Positions 28,175-37,552 of a stretch of 64,000 nt of DNA are shown here, one piece after another (the first letter of the stretch is position 1; each line of letters begins with the position of its first letter). Source of the DNA: Rubripirellula sp. (GTDB taxonomy: Bacteria > Planctomycetota > Planctomycetia > Pirellulales > Pirellulaceae). The DNA is taken from contig JAPKCI010000001.1 in NCBI GenBank assembly GCA_028823035.1, positions 62,001-126,000 on the forward strand. Direction: 5' to 3'. The notes beneath the pieces were generated by a model. It ran no database searches. It saw only the letters and a list, made by a program, of their open reading frames with translations, and was not told the DNA's origin. A program made the translations under genes and the position numbers.

Positions 28175-30559
28175 TTACTGTTCCAAAATTGCATTGGGAT
28201 AAAGATCGGCATCATTCAACACCGGTTTATTCTCTTTTCTGAGATTCACATCAGGTTTAGGTACTGGCCATGGGGCGTACTCAAGGTGAGCAAGGACCAC
28301 CGTTTTAGAGGTTGCTTGAGTCGTTGAGGGGGTAATGCTCATTCCGGGCAAAGGCTCGCTAATGTGTGCGACTAGCCTGGTTGATCCAAGCGGCACCACT
28401 TGTGTTGCCACGAGCATCATTTTCAATTCAGATGCTTCTTCAGACATGGTCTCCTTGATGGTTTCATCCGTCGCAGGACGGAAGCGAAGAATCTTATTGG
28501 ATTGCCTTGGACAGGGTCCAACATTAGCTACTTCGAGTGCCCCCGAGAGATCTCTTCGGACGACGAATGCATCGAACAACTCATGATCAGTCTCGTTCAC
28601 AAGTTTGCCGTTGGCATCCATCGTTAGGGAACCTCCGAGCGAAAACATCTGCTCGGCGTGCACCATGCTCACCTGATTACTGCCGATAACCATGCCCGAG
28701 AGAATTGGGCCGGCGGCAACGCCCGTCCGAAACACTGCTGAGACGGCCTCCCTTCCACCTTGTTGAATTGGCATGGCTGCCGCATCGATCGTGTCAAATT
28801 CAATGTCGTAGGTACTGGAAAGCGAATTGTAAATCGCCACGACCCGAGTCAAATGAGCCCGATCACAACCCGATTGAACTTCCAATAAACCAAGCTCTGT
28901 CTGTGATCGAGCAAAACCAATGTCGAGGCGGGCCTCGTGGGCAACCCAAACTGCACCACCTATCGCAATCACCGGTACAGCAAGCCATGCATATTCGAGC
29001 CGGCCGATGATCCTAAACACCAGGTAGTTCAATGGAACCAAAATCAACAGGTAACAACCGAGTGACCGAAATACCAAAGAGGAATCAGGGATCTCTATCC
29101 CCGACTTTGCTCGCAAACTTGCCCGGCACAAATGGATCACATCGCTGGTGTCGGACCAACCGCCAATTCCTGAGACAGCATCCACACTGGTTTGCGGCTC
29201 ATAACCGCTGGCGATGGCCCCGGACTGGCCCTCCCACGATCTTGAGTCCAAGGGCAGATACGCGTCGCGTGCAGCAATCCGAAAACGTGTATTGATGGCC
29301 GAATCAGCCGACTGCAACTCAGTATCTGGCAGAACATAGGTCTGCTGGTAAAACTTAGTCAATTCATCGCCACTCGTCTTAACTTTCAGTCTTCTTGGCG
29401 GTCGCAGCAACAAGACGGAATTCACAAAGCTGTCATATGACTTCCATGTCATCAGCCAATCGCTGGTGAGATCGAAACGCGACTGCAAGACTCTTCCGCT
29501 TCCAGCACGACGGGTCAACAACAGGTTTCCGCTGTCTGCCAAACTCTCTGCATCAGCCGCAGCGATGCCATCAACTGCAACACGACTGGTCTGACTCTTC
29601 AACAAAGCAACCTGCTTCTCAGTCGACGGATCCTGCGGAACCTGCCACCCCTTGAGCAACTCGACCGCTGCATCGGTGTCCAACTGAATATTGCTGGTGG
29701 GTTTGAGTGGCAATAAATCAACCAAACCTGTATTGGCAATGGAATTAGCAGCAGCCGCTCCATTGACAATCAACTGCCCGCCATAATGCACCCAATCAGC
29801 AAGAGCTGTTTGTTGTTGCGGGGTCAAAGCTTCAGGTGGCAAGTCGTCCCAGAAAACGACTGCCGTGCTGGTCCAGTCCAACATCGTTTCAGCCAGAGGC
29901 AAAACACCGGCGGCAGGTGGCGCTACGATGCGATAATTAATCAACGGGACCGTGGCTGCAAATTCACCCTCATTCCTCGGTGGTTTGGCCCAGTCAGACA
30001 CCTGAAATCTGGTAAATCGTTGTGGTCTTTCTGTCAGCACCACCATGAAGTACTCCGCTGAACCCATCGTTTGGAATGGGGACGCACCTGTTGCAAAGAA
30101 CTCTGAGCGCTCTGATGAAACAAATCGACTACTCAGAAAACACTTTGGATTTTTGCCAGCAAAACGATTCGGAACACGCGTTCTGTAATCGAATTTTCGA
30201 GACTGCCCCTTTGGCATCACAACAGGACGGACCGTCAGCATGCTGCCGGTTTCCAATGTTTGTGAATCACTCCATTTGCTTTTTCTCTGGACCACGTCCG
30301 ACAGACTATTCAAATCACCACGGGAATCAGCATTATTGCTTTTGAGAGACTGGGACGCGGTAAGCCAATGGCCGGGTTTGATTCCAGATGCAAGCGGGCT
30401 CTCGCCGGATGGATAGGGCATCGGTATCCCGGCAGTGAAATCCTGCGCACTCAACACAGAGCCATCGGATGGTTTTTGTGCCGGATCGCTGCGACATCCT
30501 TCACAACCCACAATCAATGGAGTGCAAAGAACCGCGAGAAGAAAAGAGAAACGCGGCAT
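28175..30559 (-). CDS. Large membrane-anchored lipoprotein-like partner of the ABC ATPase
   Basis: A 794-residue protein. It begins with a lipoprotein-type signal (SFLLAVLCTPLIVGC, lipobox IVGC). A Rossmann-like segment near 230-290 (WDDLPPEALTPQQQTALADW, YGGQLIVNGAAA) resembles the glutamine-amidotransferase-like domains of GldG and BatA proteins. Two adjacent membrane helices occur at about 515-572 (CYLLILVPLNYLVFRIIG; AVPVIAIGGAVWVA), followed by a beta-rich C-terminal domain. I do not recognise a named family. Tight spacing with the ABC ATPase gene suggests a joint export or envelope function. Both membrane signals put most of the chain outside the cytoplasm. Confidence 0.8.
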   Translation of the reverse strand: MPRFSFLLAVLCTPLIVGCEGCRSDPAQKPSDGSVLSAQDFTAGIPMPYPSGESPLASGIKPGHWLTASQSLKSNNADSRGDLNSLSDVVQRKSKWSDSQTLETGSMLTVRPVVMPKGQSRKFDYRTRVPNRFAGKNPKCFLSSRFVSSERSEFFATGASPFQTMGSAEYFMVVLTERPQRFTRFQVSDWAKPPRNEGEFAATVPLINYRIVAPPAAGVLPLAETMLDWTSTAVVFWDDLPPEALTPQQQTALADWVHYGGQLIVNGAAAANSIANTGLVDLLPLKPTSNIQLDTDAAVELLKGWQVPQDPSTEKQVALLKSQTSRVAVDGIAAADAESLADSGNLLLTRRAGSGRVLQSRFDLTSDWLMTWKSYDSFVNSVLLLRPPRRLKVKTSGDELTKFYQQTYVLPDTELQSADSAINTRFRIAARDAYLPLDSRSWEGQSGAIASGYEPQTSVDAVSGIGGWSDTSDVIHLCRASLRAKSGIEIPDSSLVFRSLGCYLLILVPLNYLVFRIIGRLEYAWLAVPVIAIGGAVWVAHEARLDIGFARSQTELGLLEVQSGCDRAHLTRVVAIYNSLSSTYDIEFDTIDAAAMPIQQGGREAVSAVFRTGVAAGPILSGMVIGSNQVSMVHAEQMFSLGGSLTMDANGKLVNETDHELFDAFVVRRDLSGALEVANVGPCPRQSNKILRFRPATDETIKETMSEEASELKMMLVATQVVPLGSTRLVAHISEPLPGMSITPSTTQATSKTVVLAHLEYAPWPVPKPDVNLRKENKPVLNDADLYPNAILEQ

Positions 30560-30635
30560 CAGTTATCGCGACTGAAAAGTTGAGGAATTGAACCTTGTCT
30601 CTGAAGTATTCTACCCGAAAAGGGGGGAGTGACGG

Positions 30636-30962
30636 TCACCAGCCCATGACCATGTTCGATTCAATCGCTTTTCTAGCGACTTCGAGATCGCTGCCGGTTT
30701 CCATGCGATACAGCCGAATCGCGTTCACTTTATCGCCAGCGGAACGGCTCAGACAATCACGGGCGACAGTACAAGGATCGAGTTTGGTTGTAGTCAACCC
30801 GAGTGCTCCCTTGCTGATCACCCACGTATCACGTGGTCGTTTCGTCAAACGAACGACTTCGTCGCTTGGATACGCATCGACAACCACATTCTTGGCAGCT
30901 GCCTCATCATCCGCCCAAGTGATGATGATGTGTGAGTCTGTCTCAATTTCAAATAACGGCAT
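30636..30962 (-). CDS. Small protein with L7/L12-like C-terminal segment
   Basis: About 108 residues from the ATG at 30962, which has a strong AGGAG seven bases upstream; the longer frame from 31025 lacks one. The first half (MPLFEIETDSHIIITWADDE) is a beta-rich segment of unknown type. The C-terminal DKVNAIRLYRMETGSDLEVA plus RKAIE closely resembles the helix-turn-helix of ribosomal protein L7/L12 C-terminal domains, the part that recruits translation GTPases. It is not the ribosomal protein itself, which has a dimerising N-domain and an Ala-rich hinge. Function is unknown; interaction with a GTPase is speculative. Confidence 0.75.
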   Translation of the reverse strand: MPLFEIETDSHIIITWADDEAAAKNVVVDAYPSDEVVRLTKRPRDTWVISKGALGLTTTKLDPCTVARDCLSRSAGDKVNAIRLYRMETGSDLEVARKAIESNMVMGW

Positions 30963-31485
30963 CGTCTGGCTCCTGCAGCATTTTTGACGGGGAGAACCAT
31001 CCGGAAAAGATGACCACGGGGCCATGATACCGGTGGTTTCTCAAGGTGCAAAACCTTTTCCAAGTTCACCTGCTCATTTCGGTCACATCTCGCCTTAATG
31101 TAATCGGCAGGAAAACTGCACGCTCGGAGCATCATTCATCGCTAGAGAGAAGATATTTCAATCAAAACTTCCGGCAATGAACCGTGATCGGGCCACCCAG
31201 TTTGGACCGAGAGTTGCGGACGCGAATCAGCGGATACGATTTAGAAATGCATTCAGAACCAATGCACTGTAGAGGCTAAAGGGGATTCAATTCAGATTGG
31301 CAACATCGCCAATCGCGGGTTCGATTCAAACGATTCAACCGCAGGCTAGTAAAACACCGGCAATTCAGAAGAGGGTCAGCATGGGAACGAAAGATGATCT
31401 GCCGTCGCCAGCGACCTTGCAGCATGATTGCTGGAGAACTGTTACCACGATGCCTGAGAAGGAGATACCTGAGAAGGAGCATCGT
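30963..31485. other. Intergenic region without convincing genes
   Basis: About 520 bases. Overlapping frames on both strands (for example 31276-31482 minus and 31297-31548 plus) have no family-like sequence. Near 31452-31480 a cctgagaaggag unit occurs twice. No terminator with a T-run was found for the genes on either side. Confidence 0.4.
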
Positions 31486-31659
31486 TCAATGATGGCGGAT
31501 TCCGTTGCCTTTCAGACAGAGAAATCCAAAAGCAACCGCACTCGCTGAGACTACCCCCCACTGGGTGATACTCATGCTATGGAAATAACGAACCAGTTCG
31601 GCCCACGCTTCAAAGAACCAAGTCGTCAGCGATTGATTGGCAATAATCATTTCGAGCAT
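31486..31659 (-). CDS. Small single-span membrane protein
   Basis: A 57-codon frame from the ATG at 31659 to the TGA at 31486. The peptide starts MLEMIIANQSLTTWFFEAWA, passes through ELVRYFHSMSITQWGV, has a hydrophobic helix VVSASAVAFGFLCL and ends KGNGIRHH. This layout (amphipathic helix, one membrane helix, short basic tail) looks like a real small membrane protein, and similar short proteins are common in planctomycetes. The ribosome-binding site is weak, and an internal ATG exists three codons in. Function unknown. Confidence 0.5.
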   Translation of the reverse strand: MLEMIIANQSLTTWFFEAWAELVRYFHSMSITQWGVVSASAVAFGFLCLKGNGIRHH

Positions 31660-31890
31660 GGTGAACTCACTTTTAGCTGTTCTACGCTGTGTTTTCTTCA
31701 GGCCTTTTCAGGAAAACCGCTAGCCTACACCTGAACAGATGAAGAGTTGTTTTCAAACCCTAGGACAGTAATTGACCCCGTTGGCAAGGAAAATGGTGTT
31801 CCATTTGCCAATTCTTGCCGATGACACCCGTGCAACCGACAAAGTAGATCAACCTGTAAAATTGGTCGCCTTAACCCCCTCTGGAAGGCC

Positions 31891-31918
31891 TTGTTTGTCT
31901 TGGGGGGGTCGATATAAT
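31891..31918 (+). promoter_or_regulatory. Sigma70-type promoter of tRNA-Asp
   Basis: TTGTTT at 31891-31896 and a perfect TATAAT at 31913-31918 are separated by 16 bases, and the tRNA begins 16 bases after the -10 element. This gives a very short leader, as expected for a tRNA gene. Confidence 0.75.
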
Positions 31919-31933
31919 CCTCCAAATTGCCAA

Positions 31934-32007
31934 GGCGCGGTAGCTCAATTGGTTAGAGTCCCGGACTGTCGATCCGGAGGTTGCGGGTTCGAGTCCCGTC
32001 CGCGTCG
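31934..32007 (+). tRNA. tRNA-Asp (GTC anticodon)
   Basis: A full cloverleaf can be drawn: acceptor 31934-31940 with 32000-32006 (one G-U), D-arm GCTC/GAGT, anticodon stem 31961-31965 with 31973-31977, loop CTGTCGA with anticodon GTC at 31968-31970, and T-arm GCGGG/CCCGT around TTCGAGT. The discriminator base is G, the Asp identity base. CCA is not encoded. A promoter lies directly upstream. Confidence 0.96.
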
Positions 32008-32184
32008 CTTCTTGCGAGCTCACGCTCTCTACATCTTCATCGCGTGAGAACTGCCCCAGTGGAACAATGATTCACCCCAGATTGGGGGATTCTGTCGACG
32101 TAGGTTCATCCCAGCGGTTTTGGGTCTGACAACGATCCGGGGCATTCTGCCCCACCGGGGCAAATGGCAACAACTGCATCCATT

Positions 32185-32211
32185 AAAAAGCCGACGAAAC
32201 ACGGGCTTTTT
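32185..32211 (+). terminator. Likely bidirectional intrinsic terminator
   Basis: AAAAAGCC (32185-32192) pairs with GGCTTTTT (32204-32211) around an 11-base loop, giving an A-rich 5' arm and T-rich 3' arm that could stop transcription in either direction. It lies about 180 bases after tRNA-Asp and before the small gene at 32315. Confidence 0.6.
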
Positions 32212-32314
32212 GCAACTTTTTCGATTCTGGCACACGCTGTGCATTGCCAACTAAGCACGCGAGTTTCGCAGCGTGCTTAACTCCCTTACCAATGTCTTCA
32301 GTCGGGAGAGGCTC

Positions 32315-32515
32315 ATGTCCAACAAATCGAAACCTTTTGAGCGTGAAACATTTGATCCGACGCCGGACGAGATTCGCAAGCGATCTGCAGAGGTACGCAG
32401 AGGTTGGAGCAAACGCGTCGCAGCAAGACGCCAAGCCTGGGCGGAGCCAACTTGGACTCCACCCTTGGTGATGACGGTCGAGCTGATTCGCGAAATCAAT
32501 GCCCGGCAGGACTGA
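32315..32515 (+). CDS. Small basic protein of unknown function
   Basis: About 66 residues from the ATG at 32315, with GGGAGAGG upstream; an upstream in-frame ATG at 32273 lacks such a site. The sequence has a charged, Arg-rich helix (DPTPDEIRKRSAEVRRGWSK, then RVAARRQAW) followed by EPTWTPPLVMTVELIREINA. The pattern 'TPxEIRxRxAxIRxxWS' is familiar from many short planctomycete proteins, but I know no function. HtrA follows 92 bases downstream on the same strand. Confidence 0.7.
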   Translation: MSNKSKPFERETFDPTPDEIRKRSAEVRRGWSKRVAARRQAWAEPTWTPPLVMTVELIREINARQD

Positions 32516-32607
32516 GTGCCGGCACACTCAACAATGTCCCGTGGGGTATGCGGCCAACCAACGCAAATCTCCCCGATAGCAAGAAATGAACTTGGAGGAT
32601 AACCATC

Positions 32608-34149
32608 ATGAAAATTAGAAATCCCGGAGCATGGGCTTCGACGAGCTTGGCAACAATCGCTGCCGCAGGTCTCCTTTCCGGAGCAGCGTGGGTCAATGCT
32701 GATCAGTCTCGAGAATCACCCTTGGGGAACCTGAGCCCTCAGCAGCAAGAGGCCATCGACTCGGCGTATCATCTATCCAGTGCGTTTCGCACTGTTGCTG
32801 AGGAATTGCTGCCTTCGGTGGTTTCGATTGAAAATCGACCGGCCGTTGCAGCAGCATGGAATTCAACTGGAAAGGCACAACCCTCACAGGATGGCATGCG
32901 GAACGAGAATCCTTTCAAAGGCACTCCCTTTGAAGATATGTTTCGGGGACGCGGTCCGAACATGAGCCCAGGACGTTCGGCCCCTGCACCCCAGGGTGGA
33001 ATTGGTTCTGGCGTCATCATTGATTCCTCAGGTGTCATCCTAACCAACAATCATGTGGTCGCTGGGGGCGGTGAAGTCACCGTACGCACGCATGATGGTC
33101 GCGAATTCGTAGCAACGAACGTTTGGACCGATCCCAAAACCGACCTTGCCGTGGTCAAGGTAGATGCAACCGAACTGGTCGCAGCGACGCTAGGCGACAG
33201 TGACCGCATTTCCATTGGCGATTGGGTGATGGCACTCGGACAGCCGTTCGGGCTGGAGAGTACAGTGACCGCTGGCATCATCAGTGCGAAACATCGTGGC
33301 ATTGGCATCACCGCCCGCGAGAACTTCCTGCAGACAGACGCGGCAATCAATCCGGGCAACAGCGGCGGCCCGTTGGTAAACCTTCGAGGTGAAGTGGTTG
33401 GTATCAATACCGCTATTCACTCACGCAGTGGTGGGAATGAAGGAATCGGCTTTGCCGTACCTTCCAACCTAGCTCGCTGGGTCGGCGATCAGCTGGTGAG
33501 CGGTGGATCGGTCAAGCGAGCCTACTTGGGGGTTGGCATCCAACCAGTAACTCCTGAGCTGGCAAAGGAACTGAGCGTCAAGCCTCGCGGCGGCGTGATT
33601 GTGACTGATGTCTATCCCGATACTCCTGCTGCAAAATCGGGTCTCGAATCGGGTGACGTCATTGTTCGCTTTGGCGAGAAAACGGTAACCACCCCTCAAG
33701 CGTTGCAACTCGCCGTGGAACGTTCACCGTTTGGCAAAGAGTTGATGATCGAGATCGTCCGCGGTGGCAAGGTGATGAAACTCGGCTACGAGGCTGAAAT
33801 GCAGCCGACCGATTTCGGAACTAAAACCAGCGAGGAAAAAGGCCGGACCGGGAAGCGGATGGAAGGCCTGGGGCTGGAAATCGCTCCTCTGGATAGTGCC
33901 GTCGCCAAACAGCTCGGAATGGAAGGCATCGAGGGTGTTGTGATTACCTCGGTACGAGAGCAAAGTCCAGCTGCGAAAGCGGGATTGGCCCCCGGAATCG
34001 TCATTCGGGAAGTTAATCGACAAAAAGTATCGTCGGTCGCAGATTTTGAACGGCTGATGGCCGAGCATCGCAAGGATGACTCGGCGGAAGGCATCCTCCT
34101 GTTGGTCCGTAGCGAGAAAGGATCACGATTCATCGTTTTGGATTCGTGA
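32608..34149 (+). CDS. HtrA/DegP-type serine protease with two PDZ domains
   Basis: A 513-residue exported or membrane-tethered protease for envelope protein quality control. It has a signal/anchor near residues 8-30 (GAWASTSLATIAAAGLLSGA), then a trypsin-like domain with the full triad: His149 (LTNNHVVAGG), Asp179 (DPKTDLAVVKVD) and Ser252 (NPGNSGGPLVN). PDZ1 spans about 295-385 (RAYLGVGIQPV ... GVIVTDVYPDTPAAKSGL) and PDZ2 about 410-510 (GVVITSVREQSPAAKAGL). The start has AGGA eight to eleven bases upstream. A strong terminator follows at 34193-34238. Confidence 0.96.
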   Translation: MKIRNPGAWASTSLATIAAAGLLSGAAWVNADQSRESPLGNLSPQQQEAIDSAYHLSSAFRTVAEELLPSVVSIENRPAVAAAWNSTGKAQPSQDGMRNENPFKGTPFEDMFRGRGPNMSPGRSAPAPQGGIGSGVIIDSSGVILTNNHVVAGGGEVTVRTHDGREFVATNVWTDPKTDLAVVKVDATELVAATLGDSDRISIGDWVMALGQPFGLESTVTAGIISAKHRGIGITARENFLQTDAAINPGNSGGPLVNLRGEVVGINTAIHSRSGGNEGIGFAVPSNLARWVGDQLVSGGSVKRAYLGVGIQPVTPELAKELSVKPRGGVIVTDVYPDTPAAKSGLESGDVIVRFGEKTVTTPQALQLAVERSPFGKELMIEIVRGGKVMKLGYEAEMQPTDFGTKTSEEKGRTGKRMEGLGLEIAPLDSAVAKQLGMEGIEGVVITSVREQSPAAKAGLAPGIVIREVNRQKVSSVADFERLMAEHRKDDSAEGILLLVRSEKGSRFIVLDS

Positions 34150-34192
34150 TAACGCTCCAGCCTCTGCCGCAAGGAGGCGACGGACCTACAAT

Positions 34193-34238
34193 GCGGTCAG
34201 CGTCGGTGTTCGCCACTCGACGCTGACCGCTCTTTTTA
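34193..34238 (+). terminator. Rho-independent terminator of htrA-like gene
   Basis: A perfect 13-base-pair stem (34193-34205 with 34218-34230, 12-base loop) is followed by tcttttta. It lies about 45 bases after the protease stop codon and about 90 before the histidine kinase start. Confidence 0.93.
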
Positions 34239-34329
34239 TAGGGCAGCTACAATATTGCCTGCAGGCAGTCTGAATTCGCAGTGGTAATTGCCTGCCATCC
34301 CGCTCTCAACAATCCTGAAAGACCAGTCG

Positions 34330-35829
34330 ATGCGACTTGCTGCCAAACTCGTCCTACTGTTTCTGACAGGTCTGTTGCTGGTTGTCGGGCTGTTCTCGTA
34401 CCTGACCATTCAGCAAGAACGGATGGCGCGGGCTGAGCATCAGCGTTTTGCCTCGGAATTGGTTGAGTCGCTGCAACCGACGATCGAGCGAGCGATTCGT
34501 GAAAATCGAGTCCCCGAAATACCCAAGCCTATGCAGGTATCATCGCGTTTGCGGCAGGTGACCATGCGATGGGTGGAAGTCACATCATCAAGCGACATCA
34601 ATCGCCAACCCTCACCGTTAAAGCTGATTATCGCTGAACGCGAAATCACCATGCTCAGTATGCCGGATCGGTCAGGCGAACAAGTCGTCTACACCTATGT
34701 TCCTTTCACCAGTCGTGGACCAGAGGGAACCAAGGCAGGCAAGATTGAGGTGGCAGTCCCCGATGCTGGTATGAATACACGCTTTCAACACTCGCTGCTG
34801 ACATCTTTGATCGCAATGGCGGGTGTCGCAACCCTGTCAGGGTTCGTCATTCTCGTTGGCGGGATCAAAATGGTGGGCAAACCACTCAACCAACTCATCG
34901 ACAAGGTCCACCGGGTCGGCGAAGGGGATTTCAGTGGCCCCGTGACAATCAAATCTGAAGATGAATTGGGACGCTTGGGTAAAGCCCTGAACGATATGTG
35001 TGATCAACTGGTTCAACAGCGTCATGAACTGGAGACAGCGACTGCCTCGAGAATCGAGACTGTCGAGCAACTGCGCCACGCAGAGCGATTGACCACGGTG
35101 GGAAGAATGGCCGCCGGTCTGGCGCATGAAATCGGCACGCCTCTGAATGTCGTGACCGGCCGAGCGGAATTGCTGGCCAGTGGCAAACTAGATGTCGAGA
35201 CGGCCCACAGCAGCGCAGTGGCCATTCAATCGGAAGCCCAACGAATCACCAAAATAGTCCGTGAACTACTCGATTTTGCTCGACAGAACACACCGCAAAG
35301 ATCCAACCAGAATCTCAATGAGCTCATCACCGTGACCGTCGATTTAATGGAAACCGTGGCAGCAAAGCACCACACCCACCTGCACGCGACACTTCCGCAA
35401 GAACCGTTGGTAGCCAACATCGATGCAAGCCAGATCCAGCAGGTCCTGACGAATTTGATCGTCAATGCGATCCAAACCGCCGGCAATGCTGGAAATGTCA
35501 CAATCACCCTCTGCGACAGTCACTGCAAACCACCTGGAAATGATGGTGCAGCAGCAGAAAAGTATCGACGAATCAGCATTACTGATGACGGAGAGGGAAT
35601 TTCCCCGAATGATCGGGCTCACATTTTCGAGCCCTTTTTCACGACCAAGGATGTCGGTGAAGGTACTGGTTTAGGATTATCGATCTCACACGGCATCATT
35701 CAGGAACATGGCGGCTGGATTGAAGTGGACACTACCGAAGGGAAGGGCAGCAAATTCTCGATTTACCTGCCTGCCAAGGACGACAGCAACCAACCGGACG
35801 GCAATGATCTCAGGGAGTTACGCTCATGA
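34330..35829 (+). CDS. Sensor histidine kinase (NtrB/ZraS-like)
   Basis: About 499 residues from the ATG at 34330, which begins directly at TM1 (LVLLFLTGLLLVVGLFSYLT); the frame is open from 34288. A periplasmic sensor of about 130 residues is followed by TM2 (about 155-178), a HAMP domain, a HisKA domain with the phospho-acceptor His266 in MAAGLAHEIGTPLNVV, and an HATPase domain with NLIVNAIQTA (N box), DDGEGISP (G1) and GEGTGLGLSIS (G2). Its stop overlaps the start of the response regulator (ATGA), so the pair is co-translated. The signal sensed is unknown. Confidence 0.95.
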   Translation: MRLAAKLVLLFLTGLLLVVGLFSYLTIQQERMARAEHQRFASELVESLQPTIERAIRENRVPEIPKPMQVSSRLRQVTMRWVEVTSSSDINRQPSPLKLIIAEREITMLSMPDRSGEQVVYTYVPFTSRGPEGTKAGKIEVAVPDAGMNTRFQHSLLTSLIAMAGVATLSGFVILVGGIKMVGKPLNQLIDKVHRVGEGDFSGPVTIKSEDELGRLGKALNDMCDQLVQQRHELETATASRIETVEQLRHAERLTTVGRMAAGLAHEIGTPLNVVTGRAELLASGKLDVETAHSSAVAIQSEAQRITKIVRELLDFARQNTPQRSNQNLNELITVTVDLMETVAAKHHTHLHATLPQEPLVANIDASQIQQVLTNLIVNAIQTAGNAGNVTITLCDSHCKPPGNDGAAAEKYRRISITDDGEGISPNDRAHIFEPFFTTKDVGEGTGLGLSISHGIIQEHGGWIEVDTTEGKGSKFSIYLPAKDDSNQPDGNDLRELRS

Positions 35830-37196
35830 AGGGCCAAGTACTGATTGTCGATGATGACAAGGCAATGTGCGAACTGATCGACACGTCCCTGACAATGAAA
35901 GGGTATGCAACCGTCTGGTGTCAGAGCGCCGCCGAGGCGAGTGAACTGATCCACAACACTGAATTTGATGTGGTGCTGACGGATGTAAAAATGCCGGGAA
36001 CGACTGGTCTTCAGCTCTGTCAACAAATCAGTTCCAGCCGTCCTGACATCCCCGTGGTCGTCATGACAGCTTTTGGGACGTTGGATACGGCCGTGGCCAC
36101 CATTCGCAGCGGAGCTTATGACTTTCTTACCAAACCGGTTGAACTGGAGGTCCTGTCACTGACCATTGCGCGTGCTGTTGAACGACGTCAATTGACGCGC
36201 CAAATCCACTTACTGGAACAGCAAACTCGCAACGAAAACCATTTTGGAGAACTGCTGGGCGAAAGCCTGCCCATGCAGCGGCTTTACGATCAGATGAAGC
36301 GAATTGGGCCGTCAGATGCCGCTCTGCTGATCACAGGTGAGAGTGGCACCGGTAAAGAACTGGTGGCACGGTCAATTCATCAACTCAGCAATCGTTCGCA
36401 CCACCCCTTCGTCGCAGTCAATTGTGCAGCTCTTTCAGAGACACTCTTGGAGAGTGAGCTTTTCGGGCATGTACGCGGAGCATTCACGGACGCCCGCAGT
36501 GAACGCAAAGGGCTGTTCCTTGAGGCTGAGGAAGGAACCTTGCTGCTGGACGAAATGGGCGACATGCCGAAGTCCATGCAGGTCAAGTTGCTTCGGGCGT
36601 TGGAAGAAAAACGAATTCGACCAGTCGGAAGTGATCAGGAAATCGAATTCAATGTGCGTGTCCTTGCCGCCACTCATCGAGATCTGGAAACCGCTGTCGA
36701 AGACGGTTTGTTCCGGCAGGATTTGTTCTACCGCATCAACGTCATCCAACTTCATCTTCCCCCTCTGCGATCGCGTGGTGTAGACATTCTTGCGATTGCG
36801 TCCCATTACATCGATCAGTTCGCCGAACGTTCGGGAAAAAAAGTCGCAGGAATTTCAGAGACAGCGGCAGAAAAATTACTTGCCTACTCATGGCCGGGTA
36901 ACGTTCGTGAATTACGGAACGTCATGGAACGGGCTCTGGCGCTGACCCGATATGACTCCATCACCATCGAGGATCTTCCGGACAAGATTCGTGATCATCA
37001 AGGTGGCACCGTATTCATCGGCGGCGAGGATCCCACGGAATTGGTTTCCCTCGAAGAAATCGAGCGGCGTTACATCGAACATGTACTCAAGGCAGTCGAT
37101 CAAAATCGAACTCAGGCTGCCCGAATCCTGGGGTTCGACCGCAAGACCCTCTACCGAAAACTCAAGTCCGATTCTGATCCTGACAGCACGACATGA
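35826..37196 (+). CDS. Sigma54-dependent response regulator (NtrC family)
   Basis: A 456-residue regulator: receiver domain (about 1-120) with acidic DDD near the N-terminus, phospho-acceptor Asp53 (VVLTDVKMPGTTG) and Lys in FLTKPVEL; an AAA+ domain (about 140-370) with Walker A GESGTGKELVA, Walker B GTLLLDEMGDMP and arginine-finger region; and a C-terminal Fis-type helix-turn-helix (QAARILGFDRKTLYRKL). The sigma54-contacting loop reads GAFTDA instead of GAFTGA, a variant I recall from other regulators. It should activate RpoN promoters on phosphorylation by the overlapping kinase. Confidence 0.95.
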   Translation: MKGQVLIVDDDKAMCELIDTSLTMKGYATVWCQSAAEASELIHNTEFDVVLTDVKMPGTTGLQLCQQISSSRPDIPVVVMTAFGTLDTAVATIRSGAYDFLTKPVELEVLSLTIARAVERRQLTRQIHLLEQQTRNENHFGELLGESLPMQRLYDQMKRIGPSDAALLITGESGTGKELVARSIHQLSNRSHHPFVAVNCAALSETLLESELFGHVRGAFTDARSERKGLFLEAEEGTLLLDEMGDMPKSMQVKLLRALEEKRIRPVGSDQEIEFNVRVLAATHRDLETAVEDGLFRQDLFYRINVIQLHLPPLRSRGVDILAIASHYIDQFAERSGKKVAGISETAAEKLLAYSWPGNVRELRNVMERALALTRYDSITIEDLPDKIRDHQGGTVFIGGEDPTELVSLEEIERRYIEHVLKAVDQNRTQAARILGFDRKTLYRKLKSDSDPDSTT

Positions 37197-37552
37197 TCGA
37201 TCCGCCAGCAAGTACTTCGATGATCCGCCGCGGATCATGACGCAGCAAAGCTCGCGCTGGATTATCCGCGTCATTCCAATCGTCGATCGTTGGTGACTTT
37301 ACGCGGCCTGAGCCCTCTTCGGAAGACGTAAACACATGCGTTTATTCCGATTCGACCCTTGACAATGACACCCAGCAGCAAGCGAGTGAGTGACTTCACG
37401 GGCAGGATTACTGATGACATTGCAGGACGCTTCAAACAAGATCCGGTGATGCTGGGCTGGTCATAACGGCATCCATAGCGGGCCATGTGATCCAACGGAT
37501 GACCATCGTGCGGGAATCAGTCGCGGAACAGTCTTGATCCACAGCGAGCCAA
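37197..37552. other. Convergent intergenic region with a short palindrome
   Basis: About 356 bases between the response regulator and the end of the FtsK-like gene. An 8-base-pair perfect palindrome with a three-base loop (37220-37238) lies just after the regulator stop but lacks a T-run. A 75-codon minus frame at 37271-37495 has no recognisable features. Confidence 0.4.

Noticed and set aside
31772-32047. 91-codon plus-strand frame across the tRNA
   Set aside because: Its middle is simply the translation of the tRNA-Asp sequence, a common artefact.
37271-37495. 75-codon minus-strand frame between the response regulator and FtsK-like gene
   Set aside because: Arg-rich, no motif and no conserved-looking segment; left unannotated.
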